A stretch of DNA of 64,000 bases from Rouxiella silvae (GTDB lineage Bacteria; Pseudomonadota; Gammaproteobacteria; Enterobacterales; Enterobacteriaceae), in the NCBI RefSeq assembly GCF_002093625.1, contig NZ_MRWD01000018.1, positions 21,707 through 85,706 of the forward strand, read 5' to 3'. Positions 53,410 through 62,243 of this stretch are shown here, one piece after another. Positions within the stretch are counted from its first letter, which is position 1, and each line of letters opens with the position of its first letter. The position numbers and the translations under genes were made by a program. A model generated the notes under the pieces. It did not search any database. It was not told where the DNA came from and worked only from the letters and a program-made list of their open reading frames with translations.

Positions 53410-54396
53410 ATGAAATTTAACCTCGCATTAATCAATGCATGTGTAATTTCTGCATGCATGTTGATCTCAACGCCAAGCTTTGCCGCCAAACCTTACGATA
53501 TTGCCGTGGTCGCTAAAGTCACCGGCATTCCGTGGTTCACCCGCATGGAAGTCGGTGTGAAAGAAGCCGCCACCAAATTAAACGTTAATGCCTATGAAGT
53601 GGGTGCATCAACGCCGGATCCTGCTCAGCAGGTAAAAGTTATCGAAGACTTGATCGCTAAAAAAGTCGACGCCATTATTGTGGTCCCCAACGATGCCAAA
53701 GTATTAGAGCCGGTTCTTAAAAAGGCCCGTGATGCCGGTATCGTCGTATTAACCAATGAATCTCCTGACCAGCGAATTGGTCAATGGGATATCGAAACTA
53801 TCGACAGCCAGAAATATGCGCAAGCCAATATGGACGCCTTGGCAACCGCAATGGGCGGCAAAGGTGGTTATGCTATTTATGTTGGCTCACTGACCGTGCC
53901 ATTACATAACGCCTGGGCGGATACCGCCATTAAATATCAAAAAGAAAAATATCCTGATATGCATGAAGTGACCTCACGCCTGCCGGTGGCCGAGAGCATC
54001 GATAAGTCTTACTCCACCACGCTTGATTTAATGAAGGCGCATCCGGACCTGAAAGGTATCATTGGTTTTGGTTCACTGGGCCCAATCGGTGCCGGTCAGG
54101 CAATCCAGCAGAAACGTGCCAAAGATAAAGTCGCCGTAGTGGGCATTGCCATGCCTGCGCAGGCCGCGCCATACCTGGCTCGCGGCGACATCAAAAAAGT
54201 GCTGCTGTGGGATCCGAAAGACGCCGGTTTTGCACTGGTGAGCCTGGCAGACCAAATGTTGCAGGGTAAACCTGTGACCAAAGACTTGACCATTGACGGA
54301 CTGGGCAAAGCTGACGTGGATATGGATACGGGCGTGATTCGTTTTAATCGCATCCTTGAAGTTTCAGCCGATAACGCGAAAACCTTAGGTTTCTAA
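53410..54396 (+). CDS. Sugar ABC transporter, periplasmic binding protein (LsrB/RbsB-like)
   Basis: A 328-residue periplasmic binding protein. The signal peptide ends PSFAAK. The mature protein shows the LsrB/RhaS/rib-type pattern KPYDIAVVAKVTGIPWFTRMEVGVKEAATKLNVNAYEVGASTPDPAQQVKVIEDLIAKKVDAIIVVPND and VLTNESPDQRIGQWDIETID. ATG 53410 has AAAGG upstream and avoids the artefactual extension to 53344. First of five genes with an RbsA-type ATPase, two RbsC-type permeases and an FGGY kinase. LsrB itself binds AI-2; the kinase here points to a pentulose or pentitol instead. Confidence 0.9.
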   Translation: MKFNLALINACVISACMLISTPSFAAKPYDIAVVAKVTGIPWFTRMEVGVKEAATKLNVNAYEVGASTPDPAQQVKVIEDLIAKKVDAIIVVPNDAKVLEPVLKKARDAGIVVLTNESPDQRIGQWDIETIDSQKYAQANMDALATAMGGKGGYAIYVGSLTVPLHNAWADTAIKYQKEKYPDMHEVTSRLPVAESIDKSYSTTLDLMKAHPDLKGIIGFGSLGPIGAGQAIQQKRAKDKVAVVGIAMPAQAAPYLARGDIKKVLLWDPKDAGFALVSLADQMLQGKPVTKDLTIDGLGKADVDMDTGVIRFNRILEVSADNAKTLGF

Positions 54397-54528
54397 AATA
54401 AAAATAGACTCGCCGTAGTTTGAGATAGTTTTAAATGGATTTTAATAAATCAATTTAATTAGGTTACTTTAATATATCGGTGCGTAACCCGCACCGATAT
54501 ATCACCAGATGTGGTAAGGAAAATGTCG

Positions 54529-56070
54529 ATGAACAGTTCTGCGACGCTTGATTCCAACGTGAGTCATTCCACTTCCCCGTCCGAGGCATTAATCAGCCTC
54601 GAACATATCAGTAAAAAATTCCCGGGTGTATTAGCGCTGGATAATGTCACACTGACCTTAAATAAGGGTGAGGTTCACTGCCTGGCCGGTCAAAATGGTT
54701 GCGGCAAAAGTACCATCATTAAAGTTATTTCCGGCGTTTACCAGCCAGAAAAAGGCGCGGCTATTATGCTGGACGGTAAGTTATTTAATTCACTGACGCC
54801 GCAGCTCTCCTCTTATTACGGAATTCAGGTTATTTATCAGGACTTGTCATTATTCCCTAATTTGTCGGTCGCCGAAAATATTGCTATTCATCGCTACCTC
54901 CCTGGCGGTGATTTTTGGGTGCATAAAGACGCGATGCGGCAAAAAGCGCTGGCGGCGATGAAACGCGTCGGCGTGGCTCTCGACCCCGATCGCAAAGTCG
55001 AAAAACTGTCGATTGCCGATCGTCAACTCGTGGCAATCTGTCGCGCTATCGCCGCCGATGCCAGCCTGGTGATTATGGATGAACCTACCGCCTCGCTGAC
55101 CCGTACCGAAGTCAACGGCCTGCTGCGGGTGGTGAACGAACTGAAGGCTGCCAATATTTGCGTAGTTTTTGTCAGTCACCGCCTTGATGAAGTGATGGAA
55201 GTCGCCGACCGTATTAGCGTCATGCGCGACGGCAAACTGGTGGGCACCTATCCGGCCAGCGAACTCGACAGCAATGAACTGGCTTTTTTGATGACAGGGC
55301 AACGTTTTAGCTACAGCCATCTGCCGCAGCGCGCTCCCGCCGAGGTCACGCCGCTGTTGGAAGTCAGCCACCTGTCTCGCGCCGGTCAGTATCAGGATAT
55401 TTCACTGTCGCTGCGTCAGGGGGAGATTACGTCGATAATCGGCCTGCTGGGCTCTGGGCGCACCGAGTTGTGCCTGAGCCTGTTTGGCATGACCAAACCG
55501 GACAGCGGCGAGATCCGCATTAATGGTAAAGCGGTAAGTTTTCGCAGCAACCGTGACGCTATTCGCAACGGCATCGCCTACGTTTCAGAGGACCGGCTGA
55601 CGCAGGGGCTTATCATGGATCAGTCGATTTATGACAACACGCTGGTTTCCATCTTTAACAAACTGCAAAAACCCAGCGGCCTGATGAACCATCGCAAGGC
55701 TAAATCGGTGGTGAAAGACCTGATCCGTGACCTGAATATCAAAGTCTCCGACAGCGCGCTGCCGGTCAAAACCCTGTCAGGCGGTAATGCCCAGCGCATT
55801 GCTATCGCCAAATGGGTGGCTACCGAGCCGCATATTCTCATCCTCGATTCGCCGACCGTGGGCGTTGATATTGCGAATAAAGAAGGTATTTATCGCATTG
55901 CCCGTGACCTCGCCGAGTCTGGCATGGCGGTGTTAATGATTTGCGACGAAATTCCCGAAGCCTATTACAACAGCCACCGCGTGCTGGTGATGCGCAAAGG
56001 TGAACTGGTTGCTGAATTCTCGCCGCATCAGTGCAGCGAAGCGCAGATTGCAGAGGTGATCAATGCGTAA
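54529..56070 (+). CDS. Sugar ABC transporter ATPase, two fused ATPase domains (RbsA/XylG type)
   Basis: A protein of about 513 residues with two ATPase halves. Domain 1 has Walker A CLAGQNGCGKSTIIKVISGVY, signature-region LSIADRQLVAICRAIA and Walker B LVIMDEPTASLTRTEVNGLL. Domain 2 has the degenerate site GLLGSGRTELCLSLFG, signature TLSGGNAQRIAIAKW and Walker B ILILDSPTVGVDIANKEGIY. In domain 1 the usual LSGG signature is replaced by LSIAD, a normal feature of this family. ATG 54529 lies eight bases after AAGGA; 54523 is an alternative. It overlaps the first permease gene by eight bases. Confidence 0.93.
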   Translation: MNSSATLDSNVSHSTSPSEALISLEHISKKFPGVLALDNVTLTLNKGEVHCLAGQNGCGKSTIIKVISGVYQPEKGAAIMLDGKLFNSLTPQLSSYYGIQVIYQDLSLFPNLSVAENIAIHRYLPGGDFWVHKDAMRQKALAAMKRVGVALDPDRKVEKLSIADRQLVAICRAIAADASLVIMDEPTASLTRTEVNGLLRVVNELKAANICVVFVSHRLDEVMEVADRISVMRDGKLVGTYPASELDSNELAFLMTGQRFSYSHLPQRAPAEVTPLLEVSHLSRAGQYQDISLSLRQGEITSIIGLLGSGRTELCLSLFGMTKPDSGEIRINGKAVSFRSNRDAIRNGIAYVSEDRLTQGLIMDQSIYDNTLVSIFNKLQKPSGLMNHRKAKSVVKDLIRDLNIKVSDSALPVKTLSGGNAQRIAIAKWVATEPHILILDSPTVGVDIANKEGIYRIARDLAESGMAVLMICDEIPEAYYNSHRVLVMRKGELVAEFSPHQCSEAQIAEVINA

Positions 56071-57049
56071 TTATTTGCGTAAGGCCCTGTCTCAACATGA
56101 GTTCTGGCTGGGCGTGCTGGTATTGCTGCTGGCCATTGGCCTGAGCCTCAGCACCAAAGAGTTTTTGTCACTGGGTAACTTGACCGACGTCGCCACCAGC
56201 TACGCCATTCTCGGCATTTTAGCCTGCGGGCTGTTCGTCGTGCTGATCGCCGGCGGTATTGATATTTCGTTCCCAGCAATGACCTCAATAGGCCAATACG
56301 TGATGGCGAGCTATATCATTCATCACGGCGGCAGTTTCCCGGTCGCTTTTGCCATGGCCATGGGCGTCGGGTTACTGCTCGGGCTGGTCAACGGCTTTTT
56401 GGTCTACTGGCTGCGGGTGCCGGCGATTATCATCACCATCGCCACGCTGAATCTGTACTACGGACTGCTGGTTTATTTCACCAACGGTACCTGGCTTTAT
56501 GGCTTCCCCGACTGGTTTATGAACGGCATTAACTGGTTCTCGTTTAAGGGTGCCGACGGATACGACTATGGCCTGACGCTGCCGCTGCTTAGCCTGCTCG
56601 GCGTGATTATCGCCACCGGCGTGCTGATGAACCGCACCCGTATTGGACGACAAATCTACGCGATGGGCAGCAACCGCGACGCCGCTTCACGTCTGGGCCT
56701 GAACATATTACGCCTGCATTTTTATGTCTATGGCTTTATGGGGCTGCTGGCGGGCATTGCGGCGGTCGTTCAGGCGCAAATCACCCAGTCCGTTGCGCCT
56801 AACTCACTGCTTGGCTTTGAACTGACGGTGCTGGCGGCGGTGGTACTGGGCGGAACCAGCATGACCGGCGGACGGGGTTCCTTAACCGGCACGATTCTGG
56901 GCGTAATGCTGCTGGCCTTCTTGCAGAACGGCCTGACGCTGCTCTCTATCTCCTCCTACTGGCACCAAGTATTCAGCGGCGCGATCATTCTGATCAGCAT
57001 CAGCAGCACCGCGTGGAATGAAAAACGCAAACTGGCGAAGGGCATTTAA
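56063..57049 (+). CDS. Sugar ABC transporter permease 1 (RbsC family)
   Basis: A 328-residue inner-membrane permease of the RbsC/AraH family with about nine helices. Family segments: GIDISFPAMTSIGQYVMA, LLLGLVNGFLVYWLRVPAIIITIATLNLYYGLLVY, MGSNRDAASRLGLNILRLHFYVYGFMGLLAGIAAVV and VVLGGTSMTGGRGSLTGTILGVMLLAFLQNGLTLL. ATG 56063 lies within the end of the ATPase gene behind AGAGGTGA. It pairs with the second permease, whose gene starts one base after its stop. Confidence 0.94.
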   Translation: MRNYLRKALSQHEFWLGVLVLLLAIGLSLSTKEFLSLGNLTDVATSYAILGILACGLFVVLIAGGIDISFPAMTSIGQYVMASYIIHHGGSFPVAFAMAMGVGLLLGLVNGFLVYWLRVPAIIITIATLNLYYGLLVYFTNGTWLYGFPDWFMNGINWFSFKGADGYDYGLTLPLLSLLGVIIATGVLMNRTRIGRQIYAMGSNRDAASRLGLNILRLHFYVYGFMGLLAGIAAVVQAQITQSVAPNSLLGFELTVLAAVVLGGTSMTGGRGSLTGTILGVMLLAFLQNGLTLLSISSYWHQVFSGAIILISISSTAWNEKRKLAKGI

Positions 57050-57050
57050 C

Positions 57051-58004
57051 ATGAGCACATTAACCCGTTTTATCCCCAGTGACAGAATCATCCGTTTGCA
57101 GCTGTTGATTATCGTCGCCGTCGCCCTGCTGTTCTCTTTCACTCTGGGCGGGCGTTTCTTTAGTCTTGGCAATTTTCAGTCTATTTCTTCACAGCTGCCA
57201 ATTTTAGGCATGCTGGCGCTGGGAATGGGCATCACCATGTTAACTGGCGGTATCAATCTGTCGGTGATTGCCGGAGCCAACGCCTGCTCGCTGGTGATGG
57301 CGGCGATTTTGGTCGCGCATCCTAATGAGCCGCTGTTTTTTGCGCTGGCGATGCTTGCCGGGCTAGCGGTGGCGGTGGTGATTGGCCTACTTAACGGCTC
57401 GCTGATTGCCTATATCGGCGTTTCACCGATCCTCGCCTCGCTGGGCACCATGACCCTGATTGCTGGTCTGAATATTCTGCTGACCAACGGAACCGTTATC
57501 TCCGGTTTTCCGGCGGCCATTCAGTATCTGAGCAGCGGCAGTCTGTTGGGTATTCCTATCGCGCTGGTGCTGTTTTTGCTGGTGGCTTTTTTACTGTGGA
57601 TAGTGCTCGAGCACACCACGCTAGGCCGCAGCCTGTATTTGATGGGTTCCAACGAGCAGGCAACGCGCTTCAGCGGTATCAGCACCCACCGCGTGACGCT
57701 GGTGGTATATGTCCTGTCGGCGCTGTTTGGCTGGGCGGCAGCGTTGCTAATGATGTCACAATTTAACTCGGCTAAAGCCGGTTACGGCGACTCGTACCTT
57801 CTGGTGACTATTTTAGCCTCGGTGTTGGGAGGAATTAATCCCGACGGCGGCTTTGGGCGAGTGATTGGCCTCGTACTGGCGCTGGTAGTGTTGCAGATGC
57901 TGGAAAGCGGCCTGAACCTGATGGGCGTCAGCAGCTATCTGACTATGGCACTGTGGGGCGGCGTACTCATCCTGTTTATTGCATTACAAAATCGTAAATC
58001 ATAA
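57051..58004 (+). CDS. Sugar ABC transporter permease 2 (RbsC family)
   Basis: A 317-residue second RbsC-type permease: LGMLALGMGITMLTGGINLSVIAGANACSLVMAAIL, GLLNGSLIAYIGVSPILASLGTMTLIAGLNILLTNG, LYLMGSNEQATRFSGISTHRVTLVVYVLSALFGW and LASVLGGINPDGGFGRVIGLVLALVVLQMLESGLNLMG. The ATG at 57051 removes an overlap-frame extension from 57018. Two unlike permeases in one operon point to a heterodimeric channel, as in LsrC/LsrD. Confidence 0.94.
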   Translation: MSTLTRFIPSDRIIRLQLLIIVAVALLFSFTLGGRFFSLGNFQSISSQLPILGMLALGMGITMLTGGINLSVIAGANACSLVMAAILVAHPNEPLFFALAMLAGLAVAVVIGLLNGSLIAYIGVSPILASLGTMTLIAGLNILLTNGTVISGFPAAIQYLSSGSLLGIPIALVLFLLVAFLLWIVLEHTTLGRSLYLMGSNEQATRFSGISTHRVTLVVYVLSALFGWAAALLMMSQFNSAKAGYGDSYLLVTILASVLGGINPDGGFGRVIGLVLALVVLQMLESGLNLMGVSSYLTMALWGGVLILFIALQNRKS

Positions 58005-58048
58005 TCGACTTTAAAAGACATTGATTACAAAGAGATAAGGACCAAAAC

Positions 58049-59689
58049 ATGGCGAGTTATTTTATTGGCGTGGATGTAGGAACAGGCAGTGCTCGCGCAG
58101 GCGTGTTTGATTTAAAAGGACATATGGTCAGTCAGGCCAGCCGCGACATCACCTTATATCGTCCGAAAGCCGATTTTGTTGAACAATCCTCTGACGAAAT
58201 TTGGGCCGCGGTGTGCAACGCGGTTAAAGATGCGATGAATCAGGCCGATATCAACCCGATTCAGGTTAAAGGCATGGGCTTTGATGCAACCTGTTCGCTG
58301 GTCGTGCTCGACAAAGAGGGCAAACCGTTAACGGTGAGTCCTTCGGGCCGCAGCGAGCAAAATATCATTGTCTGGATGGATCACCGCGCCATCACTCAGG
58401 CCGAAAGAATTAACGCCACCGGGCATCGCGTGCTGGAATTCGTCGGCGGTATTATTTCACCTGAGATGCAGACGCCGAAGCTGCTGTGGCTCAAGCAGCA
58501 CATGCCAACAACCTGGAACAACGTTGGGCATCTGTTTGATTTACCAGACTTCCTGACTTGGCGCGCCACACAGGACACCGCCCGCTCGCTGTGTTCGACC
58601 GTCTGTAAATGGACCTATGTCGGTCACGAAGACCGTTGGGACACCAGCTATTTCAAGCAGATCGGACTGGAGGATTTGCTGGAGAACAACGCGGCAAAAA
58701 TTGGTAGCGAAGTGAAAACCATGGGTCAGCCGCTGGGGCACGGTTTAACGCCGCGCGCCGCACGTGAGCTGGGCCTGATGCCGGGTACGGCGGTCAGCGT
58801 CTCGATTATCGATGCCCACGCGGGTAGCCTCGGCATTCTTGGGGCCTCCGGCGCATCGGGCGAGACCGCCGATTTTGACCATCGCATTGCACTCATCGGC
58901 GGCACCTCAACGGCGCACATGGCAATGTCGCGATCCGCTCGCTATATCGGCGGCATATGGGGTCCGTACTTTTCCGCGCTGCTCCCCGATTACTGGCTCA
59001 ACGAAGGCGGTCAATCGACCACGGGTGCGCTGATAGACCATGTCATTCAATCACATCCATGCTATGCCAGCCTGCTGCAACAGAGCAAAGATCGCGGCAA
59101 AACGATTTATGAAACCCTTAATACGCTGCTGCGTGAAATGGCCGGTGAACCTGAGAATATTGCTTTTCTGACCAAAGATATTCACATGCTGCCCTACTTC
59201 CACGGCAACCGTTCGCCTCGCGCTAACCCAACATTAACCGGTACCCTGACCGGGCTAAAACTGTCGCGCACGCCGGAGGACATGGCGCTGCACTATTTAG
59301 CCACTATTCAGGCGTTGGCGCTGGGCACGCGGCATATTATTGAGACCATGAACCAGAGCGGTTATGCCATTGACACCATGATGGCCAGCGGCGGCGGCAC
59401 CAAAAATCCGGTGTTTGTACAAGAACATTCCAATGCCACCGGCTGCGCCATGCTGCTGCCGGAAGAGAGCGAAGCCATGCTGCTCGGCAGCGCAATGATG
59501 GGCACCGTGGCCGCAGGTGTTTATGAGTCACTGCCGGAGGCAATGGCCGCCATGAGCCGCATCGGCAAGACGGTGACGCCGCAAACCAATAAGATAAAAG
59601 AGTATTACGACCGAAAATATAAGGTGTTTCACGCGCTTTATGACGACCACATGAAGTATCGACGTCTGATGAAGGGGGAAGATATCTAG
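58049..59689 (+). CDS. FGGY-family pentulose kinase (D-ribulokinase-like)
   Basis: A 546-residue sugar kinase. N-terminal FGGY_N segment YFIGVDVGTGSARAGVFDLKGHMVSQASRDITLYRPKADFVEQSSDEIWAAV, WMDHRAITQAERINATGHRVLEFVGG with the substrate-binding WMDHR, and in the C-terminal half GGTSTAHMAMSR, GGQSTTGALIDHVI, HGNRSPRANPTLTGTLTGL and ASGGGTKNPVFVQEHSNATG. This fits the FGGY D-ribulose/pentulose kinase group rather than glycerol kinase or XylB. Behind an importer it would phosphorylate the imported pentulose, or a pentulose made from an imported pentitol. No dehydrogenase lies in the operon. A strong terminator follows. Confidence 0.92.
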   Translation: MASYFIGVDVGTGSARAGVFDLKGHMVSQASRDITLYRPKADFVEQSSDEIWAAVCNAVKDAMNQADINPIQVKGMGFDATCSLVVLDKEGKPLTVSPSGRSEQNIIVWMDHRAITQAERINATGHRVLEFVGGIISPEMQTPKLLWLKQHMPTTWNNVGHLFDLPDFLTWRATQDTARSLCSTVCKWTYVGHEDRWDTSYFKQIGLEDLLENNAAKIGSEVKTMGQPLGHGLTPRAARELGLMPGTAVSVSIIDAHAGSLGILGASGASGETADFDHRIALIGGTSTAHMAMSRSARYIGGIWGPYFSALLPDYWLNEGGQSTTGALIDHVIQSHPCYASLLQQSKDRGKTIYETLNTLLREMAGEPENIAFLTKDIHMLPYFHGNRSPRANPTLTGTLTGLKLSRTPEDMALHYLATIQALALGTRHIIETMNQSGYAIDTMMASGGGTKNPVFVQEHSNATGCAMLLPEESEAMLLGSAMMGTVAAGVYESLPEAMAAMSRIGKTVTPQTNKIKEYYDRKYKVFHALYDDHMKYRRLMKGEDI

Positions 59690-59707
59690 CGAAGGCAATC
59701 TTGTGGT

Positions 59708-59740
59708 GGCGGCTCTTTTAGGGCCGCCTCTCTTTTTTTT
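59708..59740 (+). terminator. Terminator of the sugar ABC-kinase operon
   Basis: GGCGGC (59708-59713) and GCCGCC (59723-59728), then tctttttttt (59731-59740). Canonical factor-independent terminator. Confidence 0.93.
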
Positions 59741-60494
59741 ACAGGATGACGTCGTACTGCTGACGGCTAACGTCACTGAATCCTGCGATCAGATTTGCGC
59801 GGCACACCTGCTGATACTGAGGACTGGAGACTAATTGGTGCAGCGCGCTTCTCAACGCCGCCAACTGACTGGCGGACGTTTGGGGTCCGGTAATCAGCGG
59901 CAAACCGGGGGTTAACGGCGTTTCCCCGATTATTTTCAACTGCGTCAACGTCTGCGGCTGATGTTTTTTCAACAGCGCAAAGGTGACACAGTCAATGGCG
60001 GCAATATCGGCCTCTTTCTGCTGTAACGCCAGCAACGACTGCCGATGACTGCCGCTAAAAATAACCTCACGGAAAAAGCAGCCCTCTTTACTCAGCGGCT
60101 CAACCATTTTACGCAGGGCATTATAGCCCGACTGAGAATCATCACTATTACACACTGCGGTGCGCTGCCTGAAATCGGCCAGATGTGCGCCTAACTCTTT
60201 TTGGCGTGCCACTAAAAAACTGCGGTAGCTTATCCCCTCACAGCCTGGAGCAGCATAGTGAAAACACCCCACCGGCTGTACGTCTGGGAGGCGAGTCACC
60301 AGCGGATAACCACAGGTTTGGCTGAGCAACAGCTGCGGCTGAAGCCAGTGCTCAAGCAAATTGTCAGGCCAATGCAGCTCTCGATTTTGTAATATCGTGC
60401 CCTGCTCGAGCAAAATTTTGCGCAGCGCTGACCACAGCGCCTCTACGTCGGGCGGGTTTACGGCATACATCGGCAGTGAAATAGCGTTATTCAT
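59739..60494 (-). CDS. PhnD/SsuA-like substrate-binding-fold protein without a signal peptide
   Basis: A 251-residue protein with the periplasmic phosphate/phosphonate-binding-protein (PhnD, transferrin-like) pattern: PMYAVNPPDVEALWSALRKIL, CGYPLVTRLPDVQPVGCFHYAAPGCEGISYRSFLVARQ, VCNSDDSQSGYNALRKMV, VIFSGSHRQSLLALQQKEADIAAIDCVTFALL. No signal peptide precedes it, so it is cytoplasmic as annotated or its start is missing. There is no cognate permease nearby. Its first eight bases overlap the end of the desaturase gene, so the two are translationally linked. The 3' end abuts the kinase-operon terminator. Confidence 0.78.
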   Translation of the reverse strand: MNNAISLPMYAVNPPDVEALWSALRKILLEQGTILQNRELHWPDNLLEHWLQPQLLLSQTCGYPLVTRLPDVQPVGCFHYAAPGCEGISYRSFLVARQKELGAHLADFRQRTAVCNSDDSQSGYNALRKMVEPLSKEGCFFREVIFSGSHRQSLLALQQKEADIAAIDCVTFALLKKHQPQTLTQLKIIGETPLTPGLPLITGPQTSASQLAALRSALHQLVSSPQYQQVCRANLIAGFSDVSRQQYDVIL

Positions 60495-61551
60495 GATTAT
60501 CGGCTTCCTTGCTGAGAGAGGTTTGGCCCGGATGCGCCTTAACGTCTACAGAACGGAATAAAAATCTCCGCAGCCATTCTCGGTATCCTCCCACCAGAAA
60601 TCCCTGATTGAGCTGAAGATAGCCGTCACGATACTGCATGTAGATTTTACGCAACCCGTACCACGGCACGCCCGGAAGATTGTGATGTACCGAGTGATAA
60701 TTCAGATTAAGAAAAAGTAATCGCCAAAACAAGGACGCTTCGTTAATAGCCGATCTCGCCTGCGGGTCATCTGCGGCTTTGTGCTCCAGAAAAGAGCGAA
60801 TCTTGGTCAGGCTCAACGCCGGATAACTCACCGCCAACAGGAAATAGAGAATAGAAAATCCCACGTGGTGCATCCACGCAAATACCGCCACCAGCAGCAC
60901 GCCGTGAATCAACCACATCGTCATTGCCTTGAGGTCAACGCGGCGAAAGGCTTTCAGCATACTGGCGAACGTTTGCACAATATCGATAGCCGGTCCGAGC
61001 ACAACTCTTCCTGGGAAAGTATTGCGGATACTAATAATCCGACGCTGTAACGGTGAAAATCTGCGCCAGCGCGCCGGAGAGAAATAATAGGTTTCGGGAT
61101 CTTCATCAGGAAACGTCAAATGCTGATCGCGATGATGCTGTAAATGCGAATCGCGGTACAAACCATAGGGATACCAGACGGCCAGCGGCATTAACCCCAA
61201 CATCTGATTAAATAACGGCGAACGGGTGGGATGGCCGTGAATTAACTCATGCTGCAAAGACATATACCAAGTGGTAAACCAAATCAGTAGCAGGGTAGCG
61301 GGAATAAGCCCCAGCGTTTGCCAATGGGCGAGCGTCGCAAACCAGCCCGTATAAATAACCACCACCAGTGTCCAGGTAGGAAGTTCACTGCGCCAAAGCC
61401 AGGATTGGGATAAATGACGGATGTAATCTCTTTGCTGCGGATGCAAATAATGGGCGCTCTTTTTACCACTCACTCTGGGCGTTACCTGCCTGGCGTTAAA
61501 GAGGGAAAAATGCAGTTTTTGTGCAGTAATAACAACAAACTTAAAACGCAT
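60487..61551 (-). CDS. Membrane fatty-acid desaturase family protein
   Basis: A 354-residue integral-membrane desaturase/hydroxylase. All three His boxes are present: HELIHGH, HLQHH and HSVHHN, which bind the di-iron centre. Hydrophobic segments surround them, for example LIPATLLLIWFTTWYMSL and VLLVAVFAWMHHVGFSILYFLLAVSYPALSL. Its acyl substrate and regiochemistry are unknown; Enterobacterales normally make unsaturated fatty acids anaerobically through FabA/FabB and few carry this enzyme. The ATG at 61551 has no clear Shine-Dalgarno; a GTG further in is an alternative. It precedes the PhnD-like gene with an eight-base overlap. Confidence 0.85.
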   Translation of the reverse strand: MRFKFVVITAQKLHFSLFNARQVTPRVSGKKSAHYLHPQQRDYIRHLSQSWLWRSELPTWTLVVVIYTGWFATLAHWQTLGLIPATLLLIWFTTWYMSLQHELIHGHPTRSPLFNQMLGLMPLAVWYPYGLYRDSHLQHHRDQHLTFPDEDPETYYFSPARWRRFSPLQRRIISIRNTFPGRVVLGPAIDIVQTFASMLKAFRRVDLKAMTMWLIHGVLLVAVFAWMHHVGFSILYFLLAVSYPALSLTKIRSFLEHKAADDPQARSAINEASLFWRLLFLNLNYHSVHHNLPGVPWYGLRKIYMQYRDGYLQLNQGFLVGGYREWLRRFLFRSVDVKAHPGQTSLSKEADNHE

Positions 61552-61641
61552 TGCTTATGCCACAAATAGATATTGCGGTGGCCTGTATGAAAGCGATGCC
61601 GTAGTGTATTAAGGATCAATAGAATCATTATAAAGGGACTT

Positions 61642-62166
61642 ATGATCCAGCTACTCACCCCCCGCTTAACACTTACCAGGCTCTGCGAAAGTGACTGGCC
61701 GTTCTTTCTGCAGATGCGCAAAAACCCACAACTGATGAAATACATCGCCGATATTGGCTCTGACGAAGACGACCGAACGCGGTTTGAGAGTCGATTACAC
61801 GATTGGCAGCCTGGCTCTGTGCACGCCCTCGATTTCATCATCAGAGACCGTTTAACGTCGATGCCGCTCGGCAATATCGGCTTTAAGCCCGTAGAGGGAG
61901 AGGTTTCAGAGGTTGAAGTCGGCTATACACTGATTCAACAGGCCCAGAGAAAAGGCTACGCCAGCGAAGCACTCAAGGCAGTGATAAATTTTGCATTCAG
62001 CAACACTATTATTACCTCACTGCGAGCCGCCGTATTGGCGGGCAACTCAGGCTCCAGCAAACTACTGGAAAATAACGGGTTCAGTCTGAGTGAAGTCATC
62101 AAAGACGGGTTTTTTATCAACGGCGAATATCACGATGATCTTATCTATAATTTAAGGAAATGCTGA
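61642..62166 (+). CDS. GNAT-family N-acetyltransferase
   Basis: A 174-residue RimJ/RimL-class acetyltransferase: LLTPRLTLTRLCESDWPFFLQMRKNPQLMKYI at the N-terminus, then LGNIGFKPVEGEVSEVEVGYTLIQQAQRKGYASEALKAVINFAF with the acetyl-CoA-binding QRKGYA, and AGNSGSSKLLENNGFSLSEVIKDGFFINGEYHDDLIYNL. AAGGGA precedes the ATG. Divergent from the desaturase by 90 bases. Substrate unknown. Confidence 0.87.
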   Translation: MIQLLTPRLTLTRLCESDWPFFLQMRKNPQLMKYIADIGSDEDDRTRFESRLHDWQPGSVHALDFIIRDRLTSMPLGNIGFKPVEGEVSEVEVGYTLIQQAQRKGYASEALKAVINFAFSNTIITSLRAAVLAGNSGSSKLLENNGFSLSEVIKDGFFINGEYHDDLIYNLRKC

Positions 62167-62243
62167 ATCTTAGCCCGCAAAGTTGCAAAGCCGTAACTTC
62201 ACTCTATAGTTCGTGAACAAAAATAAAGTTTCAGGGGAAACAA

